From Fontisphaera persica (GTDB lineage Bacteria; Verrucomicrobiota; Verrucomicrobiia; Limisphaerales; Fontisphaeraceae), in NCBI RefSeq assembly GCF_024832785.1, contig NZ_CP116615.1, forward strand, positions 3,968,001 through 4,032,000: a DNA stretch of 64,000 nucleotides, read 5' to 3'. This document shows positions 1 to 9,067 of the stretch, one piece after another. A program made the position numbers and the translations under genes. The notes beneath the pieces are model-generated. The model searched no databases, was not told the origin of the DNA, and saw nothing but the letters and a program-made list of their open reading frames with translations. Positions within the stretch are counted from its first letter, which is position 1; each line of letters starts with the position of its first letter.

Positions 1-2446
1 CCAGAAAGGCCAGGGCTTCCTCGAGCGGCCGGATGGCCACGCCGCTGATTTTCACCGCGTTGAACTGCTGGAAACGGTTGAGCGAGCGCGGCCCGTTTTT
101 GGTTTTCAGCTCGGCCAGGGTGCTGAGCTGAATCAACTGCCCCTGCGGGCCGCGGATGTACACGCTTTCCAGTTGCTCGGCGGTGAGGCGCTCCACGCGC
201 CGGGCCTGGGGGATGACCTTGTAGCTGCGGCCGTCCAAGCTGAAGCGGTTGACATAATTGCCGCCCAGCAACGTGCCGAGGTCCGCCCCCACCTGGGCCA
301 GATTCAGCCCCAGCGCGGCCACCTTCTCGCGGTCCAACTGAATCTCCACCTCCGGCTGGTCAAACTTGGTGTCAATAATCGGCGGGAAGGCAAACATGCC
401 GCTCTGGGCCGCCTTGTCCCGCAGTTGCTCCGCAAATTGCAATATGACCTCCGGCTCCGCCGTGGAGGCGATGACCATTTCCACCGGAAACGTCCCCCCG
501 CCGGGGAGGGCCGGGGGCGTGACCGCCATGGCGCGAATGCCGGTCACCCGGTCAAAACTGGCCTGCACTTCCGGCAACACTTCAAAGACCGTGCGCTGGC
601 GCTGCTCCCATGGCTTGAGCACCAGCCCGGCAAAGCCGTTGTCCGGAAAGGTGACCTGAAAGGACTGCGCCGCCTCGGGGATTTTCATCATGTCCCGATT
701 CAAAGCCTCGGTGTAAAACACCGTCTGGTCAATGGTGGCATTGGCCGGGGCTTCAATGATGCCAAAAATCACGCTTTGGTCCTCCATGGGAGCCAGCTCC
801 TTGGGGGACATTTGGAACATGGGAATGGCCAGCAGGCTCAGGCCCCCCCACAGCAGGTACACCGCCGCCCGATTGGCCAGCGTGGCATCGAGCACCCGGC
901 CATAGGCCTGGCGGAGGCGGTCAAACAGATGATTGACCGTGCCGCACAAGCCCCGCTCCTCGCGGTCCGGCCGGAGCAGCTTGGAGGACATCACCGGCGA
1001 GAGCGTCAGCGCCACCACCCCCGAGATGAACACCGCCCCCGCCAGGGTGAAGGCAAACTCGCGAAAGAGCGAGCCGGTCAGCCCGCCTTGCAGGCCGATG
1101 GGCGCATAGACCGCCGCCAGGGTGATGGTCATGGCGATGATGGGACTGACCAGCTCCCGCGCCCCCAGCAGGGCCGCCTCCTTCGCGCTGCGGCCTTCGC
1201 GGACGTGGCGCTCCACGTTTTCCACCACCACAATGGCATCGTCCACCACCAGCCCCACCGACAACACAATGGCCAGCAGGGTCAGCAGGTTGAGCGTGAA
1301 GCCCATCACCTGCATGAGAAACGCCGCGCCAATGAGGGAAATCGGGATGGCCACCAGCGGCACCAGCACCGAGCGCACCGAGCCGAGAAACAAAAAGATG
1401 ACCACCGCCACAATGGCGAGAGTTTCGGTCAGTGTTTTGAGCACTTCCCGAATGGCCTGCTCGATATACTCGGTGGCGTCGTAAGCGATGTGCCCCTGCA
1501 AGCCGGTGGGCAAATCTTTTTGAATGGAGGCCATCTCCGCCCGCACCCGCCGGATGACCTCCAGGGAATTGGCGTTGGGCAGCACCCAGACCCCGATGAA
1601 CACCGCCTGCTGGCCCGTGAACCGCACCTCCGCCTCGTAGTCCTCCGCGCCCAGCACCACGTCGGCCACGTCCCGCAGCCGCACGAGCCGGTCGCCGCTT
1701 TGTTTGACGACGAGGTTCTTGAACTCCTCGACGGAGCGCAAATCGGTGTTGGCGGTCAGATTCACCTGCACCAGCGCGCCCTTGGTGCGGCCCACGGCGG
1801 AAAGGAAATTATTGGCCGCCAGCGCCTCGCGCACTTGATAGGGGGTCAGGCCATGGGCCGCCAGGCGGTCCGGCTTGAGCCAGATGCGCATGGCAAAGGT
1901 GCGCCCGCCCAGGATGTCGGCGCGCTGCACGCCGCTGATGGCGGAAAGGCGCGGCTGCACGACACGCACGAGGTAATCGGTGATTTGATTGGCGTCGAGC
2001 AGCTCGGAGGTGAAGCTCAGGTAGGCGGAGGCGATTTGCGAATCCGCCGGCTCAATGTTGATGATGGGCACCTCGGCCTCGGGCGGCAGGTTGTTGCGCA
2101 CCTGGTCCACCTTGCTGCTGATTTCCGCCAGCGCCTTGGTGGGGTCATAATTTAACTTCAGCCGCACTGTGATGGTGGAGATGCCCAGCCGGCTGCTCGA
2201 CTCGATGTAATCAATGCCGTCGGCGGCCGCGATGGCCCGCTCCAGCGGCGTGGTGATGAATCCGCGCACCAGGTCCGCGCTGGCCCCCACATAGACGGTG
2301 GTCACCGTCACGGCCGCGTTTTCGCTGCGCGGATACTGCCGCACGCTGAGCGTCTTGATGGCCTGAATGCCGGCAATCAAGATCACCAGGTTCACCACCG
2401 CCGCCAGCACCGGGCGCCGGATAAATAAATCAGTCAGCGTGCGCAT
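1..2446 (-). CDS. RND efflux pump inner-membrane subunit (HAE1/AcrB-like), 3' end cut by window edge
   Basis: This is the proton-driven inner-membrane pump of a tripartite RND exporter, working with the adaptor encoded just upstream. The visible 815 codons start MRTLTDLFIRRPVLAAVVN, the usual first cytoplasmic segment and TM1 of AcrB-type pumps. About halfway lies the TM4 signature GLVVDDAIVVVENVERH, whose paired Asp residues carry the proton relay of this family. Family members are near 1040 residues, so roughly the last 200 are missing. The ATG at 2446 lies 18 bp after the stop of the adaptor gene, so the two are surely cotranscribed. No outer-membrane TolC-like gene is visible; it may lie beyond position 1. 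Whether the substrate is a drug or something else cannot be read from the sequence. Confidence 0.93.
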   Translation of the reverse strand, partial: MRTLTDLFIRRPVLAAVVNLVILIAGIQAIKTLSVRQYPRSENAAVTVTTVYVGASADLVRGFITTPLERAIAAADGIDYIESSSRLGISTITVRLKLNYDPTKALAEISSKVDQVRNNLPPEAEVPIINIEPADSQIASAYLSFTSELLDANQITDYLVRVVQPRLSAISGVQRADILGGRTFAMRIWLKPDRLAAHGLTPYQVREALAANNFLSAVGRTKGALVQVNLTANTDLRSVEEFKNLVVKQSGDRLVRLRDVADVVLGAEDYEAEVRFTGQQAVFIGVWVLPNANSLEVIRRVRAEMASIQKDLPTGLQGHIAYDATEYIEQAIREVLKTLTETLAIVAVVIFLFLGSVRSVLVPLVAIPISLIGAAFLMQVMGFTLNLLTLLAIVLSVGLVVDDAIVVVENVERHVREGRSAKEAALLGARELVSPIIAMTITLAAVYAPIGLQGGLTGSLFREFAFTLAGAVFISGVVALTLSPVMSSKLLRPDREERGLCGTVNHLFDRLRQAYGRVLDATLANRAAVYLLWGGLSLLAIPMFQMSPKELAPMEDQSVIFGIIEAPANATIDQTVFYTEALNRDMMKIPEAAQSFQVTFPDNGFAGLVLKPWEQRQRTVFEVLPEVQASFDRVTGIRAMAVTPPALPGGGTFPVEMVIASTAEPEVILQFAEQLRDKAAQSGMFAFPPIIDTKFDQPEVEIQLDREKVAALGLNLAQVGADLGTLLGGNYVNRFSLDGRSYKVIPQARRVERLTAEQLESVYIRGPQGQLIQLSTLAELKTKNGPRSLNRFQQFNAVKISGVAIRPLEEALAFL

Positions 2447-2464
2447 GCCATCAAGCAGGGAGGG

Positions 2465-3595
2465 TTAGCTGTCGGGCGGCTGGGGGGACTTTTCCGGCTT
2501 GGGCGTCAGCTCGTTGTTCTCCACCACGGCTTCGCCGTTGCGCAGTTTGAAGAGGCCGCCGTTGACCACTTTGTCGCCGGCTTTCAAACCGGCCTCCACC
2601 ACCACCCAGTCCCCCTGGCTGCGGCCCAGCCGCACAAATTGCTGGCGCACGGCCAGGCCGGGCGGGCCGTTGGTGCCGGCGCGCGGCTCCACCACAAACA
2701 CCGAGGCGCCATAGGGCGCGCTGAGCACGCTGGTGGCGGGAATCACCAGCACCCGCTGTTCGCCGTTCAACGTCACCCACACGCGCACAAACATGCCCGG
2801 CCGCAAGGCCAGGTCGGTGTTGGGCAGCATGGCGCGCAAGGCCAGACTGCGGGTGTCGGCATGCACTTCGGGCGACAAGGCGATGAGCCGGCCCTCAAAG
2901 CGGCGCTGGGGAAAGGCGTCGCTCTGCACCTCCACCACCAGCCCCGTGCGCAGCACGCCCAGCGTTTGTTGCGGCAGCGAGAAATCCACATACACCGGGC
3001 GCAGCGCTTGCAACGTCACCAGCGCCCGTCCCGCCTCGACGTACTGCCCCAGATGCACCTGCCGCAACCCCAACTGGCCCGCAAACGGCGCGCGGAGGTT
3101 TTTCTTGGCGATGACCGCCCGGATGGCGTCCGCATTGGCCATGGTGGCTTTCAAGGTGGCCTCCGCCGTGTCCAATTCCGATTGCGACACGGTGTCGCCC
3201 TGCCGGAGATTGCGCAACCGCTGCACCTGCAGGCGCGCCAGCTCCACCTGCGCCTCCACCGCGCGTAATTGGGCCTCCTCGCTGGAGGTGTCCAGGCGCA
3301 CCAGCAAATCCCCCTCCTTGACCATGGCGCCGTCCGTGAAACAAATCTCCCGCACCATGCCCGGAATCTCGGCGCTGATGGCCACGCCCTGCACGGCCGA
3401 CACCGTCCCCACCGCTTCCAGCCGGCTGGGCCACGTCTCCTCCCGCGCCACCACTGTGGCCACGGCTATCGGCGGCGGCACAAACGCCTGCCCGGCGGCA
3501 ATCAGCCGTCCGATTTGCAGCGCCTTGATGCCGCCCAGCGCCCCGGCCACCAGCAGCAGCAACAACCCCGACAAAATCAAATTACGCTTTTTCAT
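2465..3595 (-). CDS. RND periplasmic adaptor (HlyD/AcrA membrane fusion protein)
   Basis: This 376-residue adaptor links the RND pump to an outer-membrane channel. Residues 1-25 form an N-terminal anchor or signal (MKKRNLILSGLLLLLVAGALG). They are followed by the first lipoyl half (about 60-105), a coiled-coil hairpin (about 108-165, QLRAVEAQVELARLQVQRL), the second lipoyl half with NLRAPFAGQLG, and the beta-barrel and membrane-proximal domains. There is no lipobox Cys. The ATG at 3595 has a good AAGGAAA ribosome-binding site. The gene overlaps the 3' end of the upstream tetR gene by 14 bp and is followed by the pump gene, giving the order regulator, adaptor, pump. Confidence 0.93.
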   Translation of the reverse strand: MKKRNLILSGLLLLLVAGALGGIKALQIGRLIAAGQAFVPPPIAVATVVAREETWPSRLEAVGTVSAVQGVAISAEIPGMVREICFTDGAMVKEGDLLVRLDTSSEEAQLRAVEAQVELARLQVQRLRNLRQGDTVSQSELDTAEATLKATMANADAIRAVIAKKNLRAPFAGQLGLRQVHLGQYVEAGRALVTLQALRPVYVDFSLPQQTLGVLRTGLVVEVQSDAFPQRRFEGRLIALSPEVHADTRSLALRAMLPNTDLALRPGMFVRVWVTLNGEQRVLVIPATSVLSAPYGASVFVVEPRAGTNGPPGLAVRQQFVRLGRSQGDWVVVEAGLKAGDKVVNGGLFKLRNGEAVVENNELTPKPEKSPQPPDS

Positions 3596-4295
3596 CCGCT
3601 TTCCTTTTCCGCTGGGAGGAGGACCCCGCCGCCACCGTCCGTCCCCGTGGCCGCGCCAGGCCGGCCGGTTCGCGCAGCATGCCGCGCAGCATCGTTTCCG
3701 CCATCAACTCCGCCGTCCGCCGCGTGGGCCGCCAGGAAAGCCAGCGGCTGTCCCGGCAGCTCAAATGCAGGGCCACCAGGCCGTGCATGGCCGCCCACAA
3801 CATCTGCGCCACCTGCTCGGCATCGCGGTATTGGGGGAGAAACCGGCCGGCCTGGATGGCCTCCTCCACCGCCTGGCGCAAAAAGGCGTAGCTGTCCTGG
3901 GACGGGTCCCCTTGCGCAATGTCCACCTCATGCGGGGCCGGCTCGGGATATGGCGTCATGAACATGAACCGATAATGCTGCGGATGCTCCAGCCCGAATC
4001 GCACATACGCCAGCCCCGCCTGCCGCAGCCGCTCCACCGGGTCCTTGACCTGCGCCAGCTTCTGAAAAAAGGACTGGAGCGCCAGAAAATCGCGGCGGCA
4101 CAATTCATGCAGCAACGAGGCCTTGTCGGGAAAATGGTAATACAGCGCCGTGGCGGTGTAGCCGATGCGGTCCGCCAGCTCGCGCATCGTCACCGCCTCA
4201 TAGCCGCGGCTCACAAACAGGTCACGGGCTGCTTCCAGGATTTGCTCCCGCAAGGCCACCCTCCGCCGTTCACGCTGTGGAGAAGACTTAACCAC
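3582..4295 (-). CDS. TetR/AcrR-family repressor of the adjacent efflux operon
   Basis: A 237-residue one-component regulator. Residues 15-62 form the TetR DNA-binding domain, with the typical ILEAARDLFVSRGY...TMRELADRIGYTATALYYHFPDKASLL. The C-terminal ligand domain resembles the TetR_C_13/WHG group but is too divergent to name the ligand. The start is GTG at 4295, with no Shine-Dalgarno sequence. That codon lies inside a perfect inverted repeat (TTAAC-N3-GTTAA), so the repressor probably controls its own operon. It is the first gene of a three-gene unit with the adaptor and pump. The last 20 residues are basic and low-complexity (SSSQRKRKADEKA), a feature shared with no core TetR element. 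Confidence 0.92.
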   Translation of the reverse strand: MVKSSPQRERRRVALREQILEAARDLFVSRGYEAVTMRELADRIGYTATALYYHFPDKASLLHELCRRDFLALQSFFQKLAQVKDPVERLRQAGLAYVRFGLEHPQHYRFMFMTPYPEPAPHEVDIAQGDPSQDSYAFLRQAVEEAIQAGRFLPQYRDAEQVAQMLWAAMHGLVALHLSCRDSRWLSWRPTRRTAELMAETMLRGMLREPAGLARPRGRTVAAGSSSQRKRKADEKA

Positions 4296-4318
4296 GTTAA
4301 AAAATATAACGATGTTAA
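4288..4318 (-). promoter_or_regulatory. Two tandem 13-bp inverted repeats, likely TetR operators
   Basis: TTAAC-CAC-GTTAA at 4288-4300 is a perfect 5-3-5 palindrome. ATAAC-GAT-GTTAA at 4306-4318 is the same motif with one outer mismatch. Their centres are 18 bp apart, close to two helical turns. The right copy abuts the proposed -10 and the left copy covers the GTG start codon of tetR. Binding there would block both transcription initiation and clearance, as in classical TetR autoregulation. That function is inferred from position and symmetry only. Confidence 0.6.
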
Positions 4319-4344
4319 ATAACCCCGAAGCGAAAGTCTGTCAA
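4316..4344 (-). promoter_or_regulatory. Sigma70-like promoter for the tetR-adaptor-pump operon
   Basis: Reading the minus strand, a consensus TTGACA (plus coordinates 4339-4344) is followed after 17 bp by TATTTA (4316-4321). The -35 is perfect and the -10 is weak. The predicted transcription start falls about 15-20 nt before the GTG of tetR, within the operator-like repeats, giving a very short leader without a ribosome-binding site. Confidence 0.5.
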
Positions 4345-4499
4345 GCATCCCCTGCCGGCCACCGGGTCACTCTTTCGGACCTCCCCGCGGTGGACCTGGC
4401 CAAGGAGGCGAATGCTTGGGTGGCACTCCGCGAAAGCGGTTAACTCTGGCAGGAAATGCAAACTACGCCTTGTGGGGGAATGGCCTGGCGGGGGGCGGG

Positions 4500-6083
4500 T
4501 TACTCGTCCTGCCCGCGATGGCGCGGCAGAGACATGACATACCGCTCCCAGAGCTTGTACTCCACGTACATTTCCAAAAAGGTGTCTGGCGGATTTCGCC
4601 GCGCCGGGGGGCGCAGGCCAAACAAGCCCACCATGAGATATTGCTTGTTGCTCTTCTCGTCCAGCTCCGCCCCCAGCGAGGCATTAATGAGCATCACGGG
4701 CGCGTAGGGGTCAGCCGGCATTTCCTCCCACCAGCCGATGCGGCCGAATTCCCGGAGGTACCACGGCAACGGCCATACGCTGGTGGGGGACACCACCTTG
4801 ATGAGCATGTTGGTGCCCTCGGGATGGACGGCGGCCACCGCCTTCACTTTTTGCACCAGCTCGAAGATGTTGGGAATGGTCTGGCTGTGGACGTAGGGAT
4901 TGGTTCGGTCGTAGGCCACGGGCACCGCGGCGCGCCACGCCTGCCACAGCAAATGCCCGGCCATGCCGGCGAGCAGGACAATCAAGACTGCTTTGGCCCA
5001 TCGCGCCCGCGCCCATTGCCAGAGAAAGGCCACGCCGATGCCGGCCAGCAGAATCAGCCCCTGGTGAAAAACCAGCAGGCACCAGGGGGTCTTGTAGGGG
5101 ATGGCGGTGTAAATGAAGAGCAGGACGGCGGTGTACACCACCAGGAACAGGCCCAGCGCCGGGCTGACCCCCGCCGGCAGGCGGCGCGCACACACGGCGC
5201 CCGTGCCCACCAGCGCCAGTAATACAATGCTGCCCTCCGTCCACACATGGCTGCGCGGCGGATGCCACCAACACAGATGCTCCAAATAGTAATACCACGG
5301 TTTGATGAGGGGCGAAGCGCCGCCGGCGCGGGAAATCCAGTGCTCATACGTCAGCACGGCGTCGAGCAAGCCGCGGGGATGGGTGAAAAAGGACGTAAAA
5401 AACAGGCCCGCCGCCAGCAGGCAGGCCCCCGCCGCCAGCAGCCCGTGGCGCGGATTCCACCAGGGACGCGGTGTGCCTTCAGCCGTCCCGGCGCGCCGCA
5501 GCCACCACCGGGCCATGGCCACGCCGGCCATGGCGGCGGCCACTTGAAACACAAACGTCTCCTTGGTGGCATACATCAAGCCGATGCCCGCGCCGCAAGC
5601 CATGGCCCAGGGCCAGCGTCTGGTCTGGACGTAGCGCCAGCCCGCGCCCAGGGCCAGGAAGGTGAAAAAAATCAGGAATATTTCGTGAATGAAATACCGG
5701 CTGTAGAACACAAAGGCCGGGCTGATGGCCAGCAACACGCCGGCGGTCACGGTGGCCACGCGCCCCAGACCATCGGCCAGCCAGGCGAGCAGCAGAATCA
5801 GCAGCGCGCCAAACACCACCGGCGCCACGCGCAAATTGGCATCGGACATCCGGGCTTCCGGAGAAGCCGCCAGGACGAAGGGGAGGGAGATATAATGCAG
5901 CGTGGGGCCGTGAAACTCCTCGGGGTTGTAGCGGTACTCGCCCTTTTCCACCAGCCCCCGCAGAATCCAGGCGTTGACCCCCTCGTCATTATGAAGCGGC
6001 CGCCGGTCCAGTTGGGGCAACCTCAGCCCCATGGCCCCGGCGGCCAGCAGCAATAATAAAGCGCGGGTCAGCCAGCCGTTCAT
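4500..6083 (-). CDS. TIGR03663-like polytopic membrane protein, GT39/PMT-type glycosyltransferase fold
   Basis: A 527-residue protein with about ten hydrophobic segments. An N-terminal anchor is followed by a short extracytoplasmic loop holding HNDEGVNAW. The Asp-Glu pair in that position matches the catalytic acidic motif of GT-C enzymes of the PMT/ArnT/GT39 group, which move sugars from polyprenyl phosphate carriers. Further conserved-looking loops are FVFYSRYFIHE and YATKETF. The C-terminal third is soluble. The overall pattern fits the TIGR03663 family, common in Verrucomicrobia and Planctomycetes, whose substrate is unknown. Its ATG overlaps the stop of the upstream gene (ATGA), so the two are translationally coupled. 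Confidence 0.8.
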   Translation of the reverse strand: MNGWLTRALLLLLAAGAMGLRLPQLDRRPLHNDEGVNAWILRGLVEKGEYRYNPEEFHGPTLHYISLPFVLAASPEARMSDANLRVAPVVFGALLILLLAWLADGLGRVATVTAGVLLAISPAFVFYSRYFIHEIFLIFFTFLALGAGWRYVQTRRWPWAMACGAGIGLMYATKETFVFQVAAAMAGVAMARWWLRRAGTAEGTPRPWWNPRHGLLAAGACLLAAGLFFTSFFTHPRGLLDAVLTYEHWISRAGGASPLIKPWYYYLEHLCWWHPPRSHVWTEGSIVLLALVGTGAVCARRLPAGVSPALGLFLVVYTAVLLFIYTAIPYKTPWCLLVFHQGLILLAGIGVAFLWQWARARWAKAVLIVLLAGMAGHLLWQAWRAAVPVAYDRTNPYVHSQTIPNIFELVQKVKAVAAVHPEGTNMLIKVVSPTSVWPLPWYLREFGRIGWWEEMPADPYAPVMLINASLGAELDEKSNKQYLMVGLFGLRPPARRNPPDTFLEMYVEYKLWERYVMSLPRHRGQDE

Positions 6084-6760
6084 TTGGCCGGCAGGGCGTA
6101 CACCTCAATCTCCGTGCGGTTGTTGAGGGCGCTCAAGTGACTGCCGTTGGAATACCAGCGCACGTAACGGGCCACCTCGCCCTTGCCGTCAATCACCCGG
6201 CCCCAGCGTGTCTCGAAATACTGGCGGTCCTTGCCGATGCCCAGGCCGGCCTTGTTTTCAAAATCATTGTTGAACAGCGTGCGGACGTTCTTGGTGAACT
6301 CGGCGTCGTCGGCAATCTGAATGATGACCCGCTGGTAGGTCTGGATGTAGCGATGGTCATGCCACAACACGATGGCATAAATCTTGTACATGTCCTGCAA
6401 GTCCACCTGCACCCACTGGATGCCCTTGCGCATCTCCACCACCTGGTCATCAAACGCCTCCTTGTCGCCGTCAGTAATCTGCTCCAGCGTGCCCGTGATG
6501 GGATTCTTGTCGCTGGCAGTCACGGGCTTTTTCAAAGCCACGTTTTTCACCCCCTGCGGGGCCATGAAAGGCGGCGGCTCCTTCTCCGGCACGGGCTCCA
6601 CGTTGGGGCCGCTGGGCAAATCCTCCGGTGTCCCTTTGAGCGTCGGTTGCGGAATCTTGAGCGGCAGGGGGGCCAGGTCGGCGGCCGCCACATTGACCGT
6701 CATCACCAGCGCCCACAGCGCGCCGGCCATCATCAAGGCAATTACATTTCTCATGACCAT
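6080..6760 (-). CDS. Secreted protein with discoidin/F5-8C-like domain
   Basis: The start is placed at ATG 6760; an in-frame ATG at 6850 would add a 30-residue extension without signal character, and ATG 6754 is also possible. The 226-residue product begins with a signal peptide (MVMRNVIALMMAGALWALVMTVNVAAA). After a Pro-rich linker comes NVALKKPVTASDKNPITGTLEQITDGDKEA, typical of carbohydrate-binding F5/8 type C domains, and later WVQVDLQDMYKIYAIVLWHDHRYIQ, the matching core strand. It probably binds a glycan or cell-surface ligand outside the cell. It lies directly upstream of, and coupled to, the GT39-like membrane protein, so the two may act on the same envelope polymer; that is an inference. 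Confidence 0.75.
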   Translation of the reverse strand: MVMRNVIALMMAGALWALVMTVNVAAADLAPLPLKIPQPTLKGTPEDLPSGPNVEPVPEKEPPPFMAPQGVKNVALKKPVTASDKNPITGTLEQITDGDKEAFDDQVVEMRKGIQWVQVDLQDMYKIYAIVLWHDHRYIQTYQRVIIQIADDAEFTKNVRTLFNNDFENKAGLGIGKDRQYFETRWGRVIDGKGEVARYVRWYSNGSHLSALNNRTEIEVYALPAK

Positions 6761-6996
6761 CAATTTCTTTTTGATTTGCTTTGCTTTTCCACCATCGGAA
6801 AGCCAGCAGTTTCCACAAATTAGACCGCCTTCCAAGCCAAAATTATTCATTTGCGCCGGGGCCGGACGCCTGCCCTGGCGGCGGTTCGGCGGTTTTCTTC
6901 CGCCTGCGGGGGGACGGGCAGGTCATGGCCGGGGAAAAGGAAATGCCCTGCGAGATGGAAGCGCGGAGCCTTCGTCTCCGGGAAAGGCGTGCGGCA

Positions 6997-8244
6997 TCAA
7001 CCCGCAAGCGCGGTGGAATCCGCGGGCTTGGGGGCAGTCGGAAGGGTGTACACCAGCAGGGCGCCCAGGATGAACAGCACGGCGCTGTAACCGAAGGCAA
7101 CCGAAGTGCCCAAGGCCGTCCATAACAGGCCCACGACCGCACTGGAAAGAAAGTCGCCCACGCCGTTGACGGTGGCCAGGACGCCAAAACCCATGCCGTG
7201 ATTTTCCTGTGTCACCAGTTCGGCGCAGAGGGAGTCCTCGAGGGTCTCTTCGATGGCCACGTAAATCCCGCCCAGGAGAAACACCAGGCCCAGGGTCCAC
7301 AAGTTCATGGGCGCCAGGATGATGAGCAGCGCCATGCCGGCCGCCAGGCCATAACCAGCGGCCAGCACTTTGGGTTTGGGAAAGCGGTCCGCCAGAACGC
7401 CGGCCACCATCGAGAAGCCGGCGTAGCAGACGTTGTGCGCCACGTACAGGCCGACGGCCAGACTGGCGGCGCGGGCTGTGCCCCATTCGGGCGCCAGTTT
7501 TTGGGCGGCCAGCAGGATCAGCAGGGTATGCGCAAAGTCGCCCGCCCCAAAGAGGCCGACGGCCACCAGGAATTTGCGAAACGGCCCGGGCAGGGCGCGC
7601 AGGCGCTGGCCAAAGGAAATATGGGGCACCGGTTTGCGCTCACGTTCACGGACCAGGAAGACAATGGCGCCCACTGCCAGCAAGCCGGGGATGAGGGTCA
7701 GCGCAAACAAGGTGGGATAGTGATGGCCGGTCCATTGCAGCAGCACCAGGGCGGTGGCGGGGCCGATGATGGCCCCCACGGTGTCCATCATGCGCTCGAA
7801 GCCAAAGGCGCGCCCGTAGGTTTCCCGCGTCACCGCCGCCGCCAGGAGGGCTTTGCGGACGGGAGTGCGCACGCCGCGGCCCAGCCACGCGGTGGCCCGG
7901 GCCAGCAGGACATGCCACGCGGCGGTGGCCAGACCAAAGGCGGCGGTGCCCAGGGCGGTGACGAGGTAGCCGGCCACGGCGATGGGTTTGCGGCGGGGGA
8001 GTTTGTCGGTGTAATAGCCGCTGGCCATTTTGGCGAAGCTGGAGAGGCCATCACTGACACCCTCAATGAGGCCGAGCCAGGCGGCCGCCACGCCCAGGCT
8101 GGCCAGAAAGGCCGGCATGACGGCTGTGGCGATTTCATGCGACCAGTCACTCAACAGCGAGGCCAGGCCAATGCCCAGGACCGTGCCATTCAACCAGCGG
8201 CGGCGGGGGGTGTTGCTGGGTGGAGTGGGGGTGTTCATTTCCAT
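6997..8244 (-). CDS. MFS transporter
   Basis: About 415 residues from ATG 8244 (or ATG 8238, which gives a 4-bp ATGA overlap with the methyltransferase stop). Twelve hydrophobic segments are apparent. The loop after TM2 reads YYTDKLPRRKPI, a form of the MFS GxxxDRxGRR signature, and the repeat in the second half is GVLADRFPKPKVLAAGYG. The segment LGRGVRTPVRKALLAAAVTRETYGRAFGFERMMDTVGAIIG is typical of a subgroup of multidrug-type MFS proteins of unknown substrate. It ends a three-gene run with a sugar transferase and a methyltransferase, but nothing ties it to export of their product. Confidence 0.85.
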   Translation of the reverse strand: MEMNTPTPPSNTPRRRWLNGTVLGIGLASLLSDWSHEIATAVMPAFLASLGVAAAWLGLIEGVSDGLSSFAKMASGYYTDKLPRRKPIAVAGYLVTALGTAAFGLATAAWHVLLARATAWLGRGVRTPVRKALLAAAVTRETYGRAFGFERMMDTVGAIIGPATALVLLQWTGHHYPTLFALTLIPGLLAVGAIVFLVRERERKPVPHISFGQRLRALPGPFRKFLVAVGLFGAGDFAHTLLILLAAQKLAPEWGTARAASLAVGLYVAHNVCYAGFSMVAGVLADRFPKPKVLAAGYGLAAGMALLIILAPMNLWTLGLVFLLGGIYVAIEETLEDSLCAELVTQENHGMGFGVLATVNGVGDFLSSAVVGLLWTALGTSVAFGYSAVLFILGALLVYTLPTAPKPADSTALAG

Positions 8245-9053
8245 GCGGCCACGGTCACGCTTTGGAAAAGACGGCGGCTCAGGCGGCGCTGCCAGCGGCG
8301 GGGAAAGCACGCCCAAATCCCTTCCAGCGTCCGTTCCAGGGTGTCCCACAGCGGATGGGCGTGCAGGCGGCCGGCGCGGTACGGACAGACCCGGCTGAAG
8401 CCGTGCTGCCGCAGCGCGGTGCGCAGCTCGCCATAGGTCCATTCCTGCAGATGAAACCCTTCCGGAGTGTCGCTGAAATGGGCGGAGATGTCATGCGGGC
8501 CGCTGAAACGGTGGGGCGTGGCCAGCACATACACCCCGCCGGGCCGAAGCAGCCGGTGAATGAGCTGCAAATGCCCGGGCACATCCTCGGGATGAAGGTG
8601 CTCCAGAAACTGGTAGCTGAAGGCCAGGTCCACCGAGGCGGGGGGGAGGTCCAGGTGATACCCATCGTACACCACGAGGCGGAAGTTGGGCGGGCGCTGC
8701 GCGGTGGGCGCGGTTTGGTCCGAAATATCCACGGCAATAACCTCGCGCGCGTGCTGGCACATGGCGAAGGCCAGGGCGCAGTCGCCGGGGGCGATTTCCA
8801 GGAAAGTTTGTGTCCGGCCCAGGAAAGGGCGCAGCAGCGCCAGGCGGGCTGCCACGGCGCGGCGGGTGCGTTCGGGGTCTTCGCGGCGCGTGAGGCGCGG
8901 ATGGTCCGGCACGCGCGCAAACAGTTCGGTGTAGAGGGTTTGGTACAGGGCCGCCCGCTCGGCGCGGCTCGAGTGGCGGAGACGCCGGGCCAGCTCGCGT
9001 TCCACTTCGTAATGGCGGCGCAGGGCCTCGGGTGAGCGTGGCGGTTCACACAT
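8235..9053 (-). CDS. SAM-dependent methyltransferase (Methyltransf_11-type)
   Basis: The start is placed at ATG 9053, with AAGGAAG upstream and 14 bp after the preceding stop; the reading frame stays open further upstream but is low-complexity there. The 272-residue product has an alpha-helical N-terminal part, then the Rossmann core: motif I as FLEIAPGDCALAFAM (the usual GxGxG is degenerate, E-I-A-P-G-D), motif II with VIAVDIS, and a late FSYQFLEHLHPEDV followed by LLRPGGVYVLATPH. These are standard class I methyltransferase signatures. The target is not deducible; genes beside it suggest a polyprenyl-linked saccharide or a related surface product. Confidence 0.85.
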   Translation of the reverse strand: MCEPPRSPEALRRHYEVERELARRLRHSSRAERAALYQTLYTELFARVPDHPRLTRREDPERTRRAVAARLALLRPFLGRTQTFLEIAPGDCALAFAMCQHAREVIAVDISDQTAPTAQRPPNFRLVVYDGYHLDLPPASVDLAFSYQFLEHLHPEDVPGHLQLIHRLLRPGGVYVLATPHRFSGPHDISAHFSDTPEGFHLQEWTYGELRTALRQHGFSRVCPYRAGRLHAHPLWDTLERTLEGIWACFPRRWQRRLSRRLFQSVTVAAWK

Positions 9054-9067
9054 GCCGGCGGGCTTCC

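Noticed and set aside
173-2155. Long plus-strand open frame (660 codons) opposite the RND pump gene
   Set aside because: Its translation is His/Gln/Arg/Gly-rich with no family motif, while the minus strand carries clear RND motifs; a GC-rich antisense shadow.
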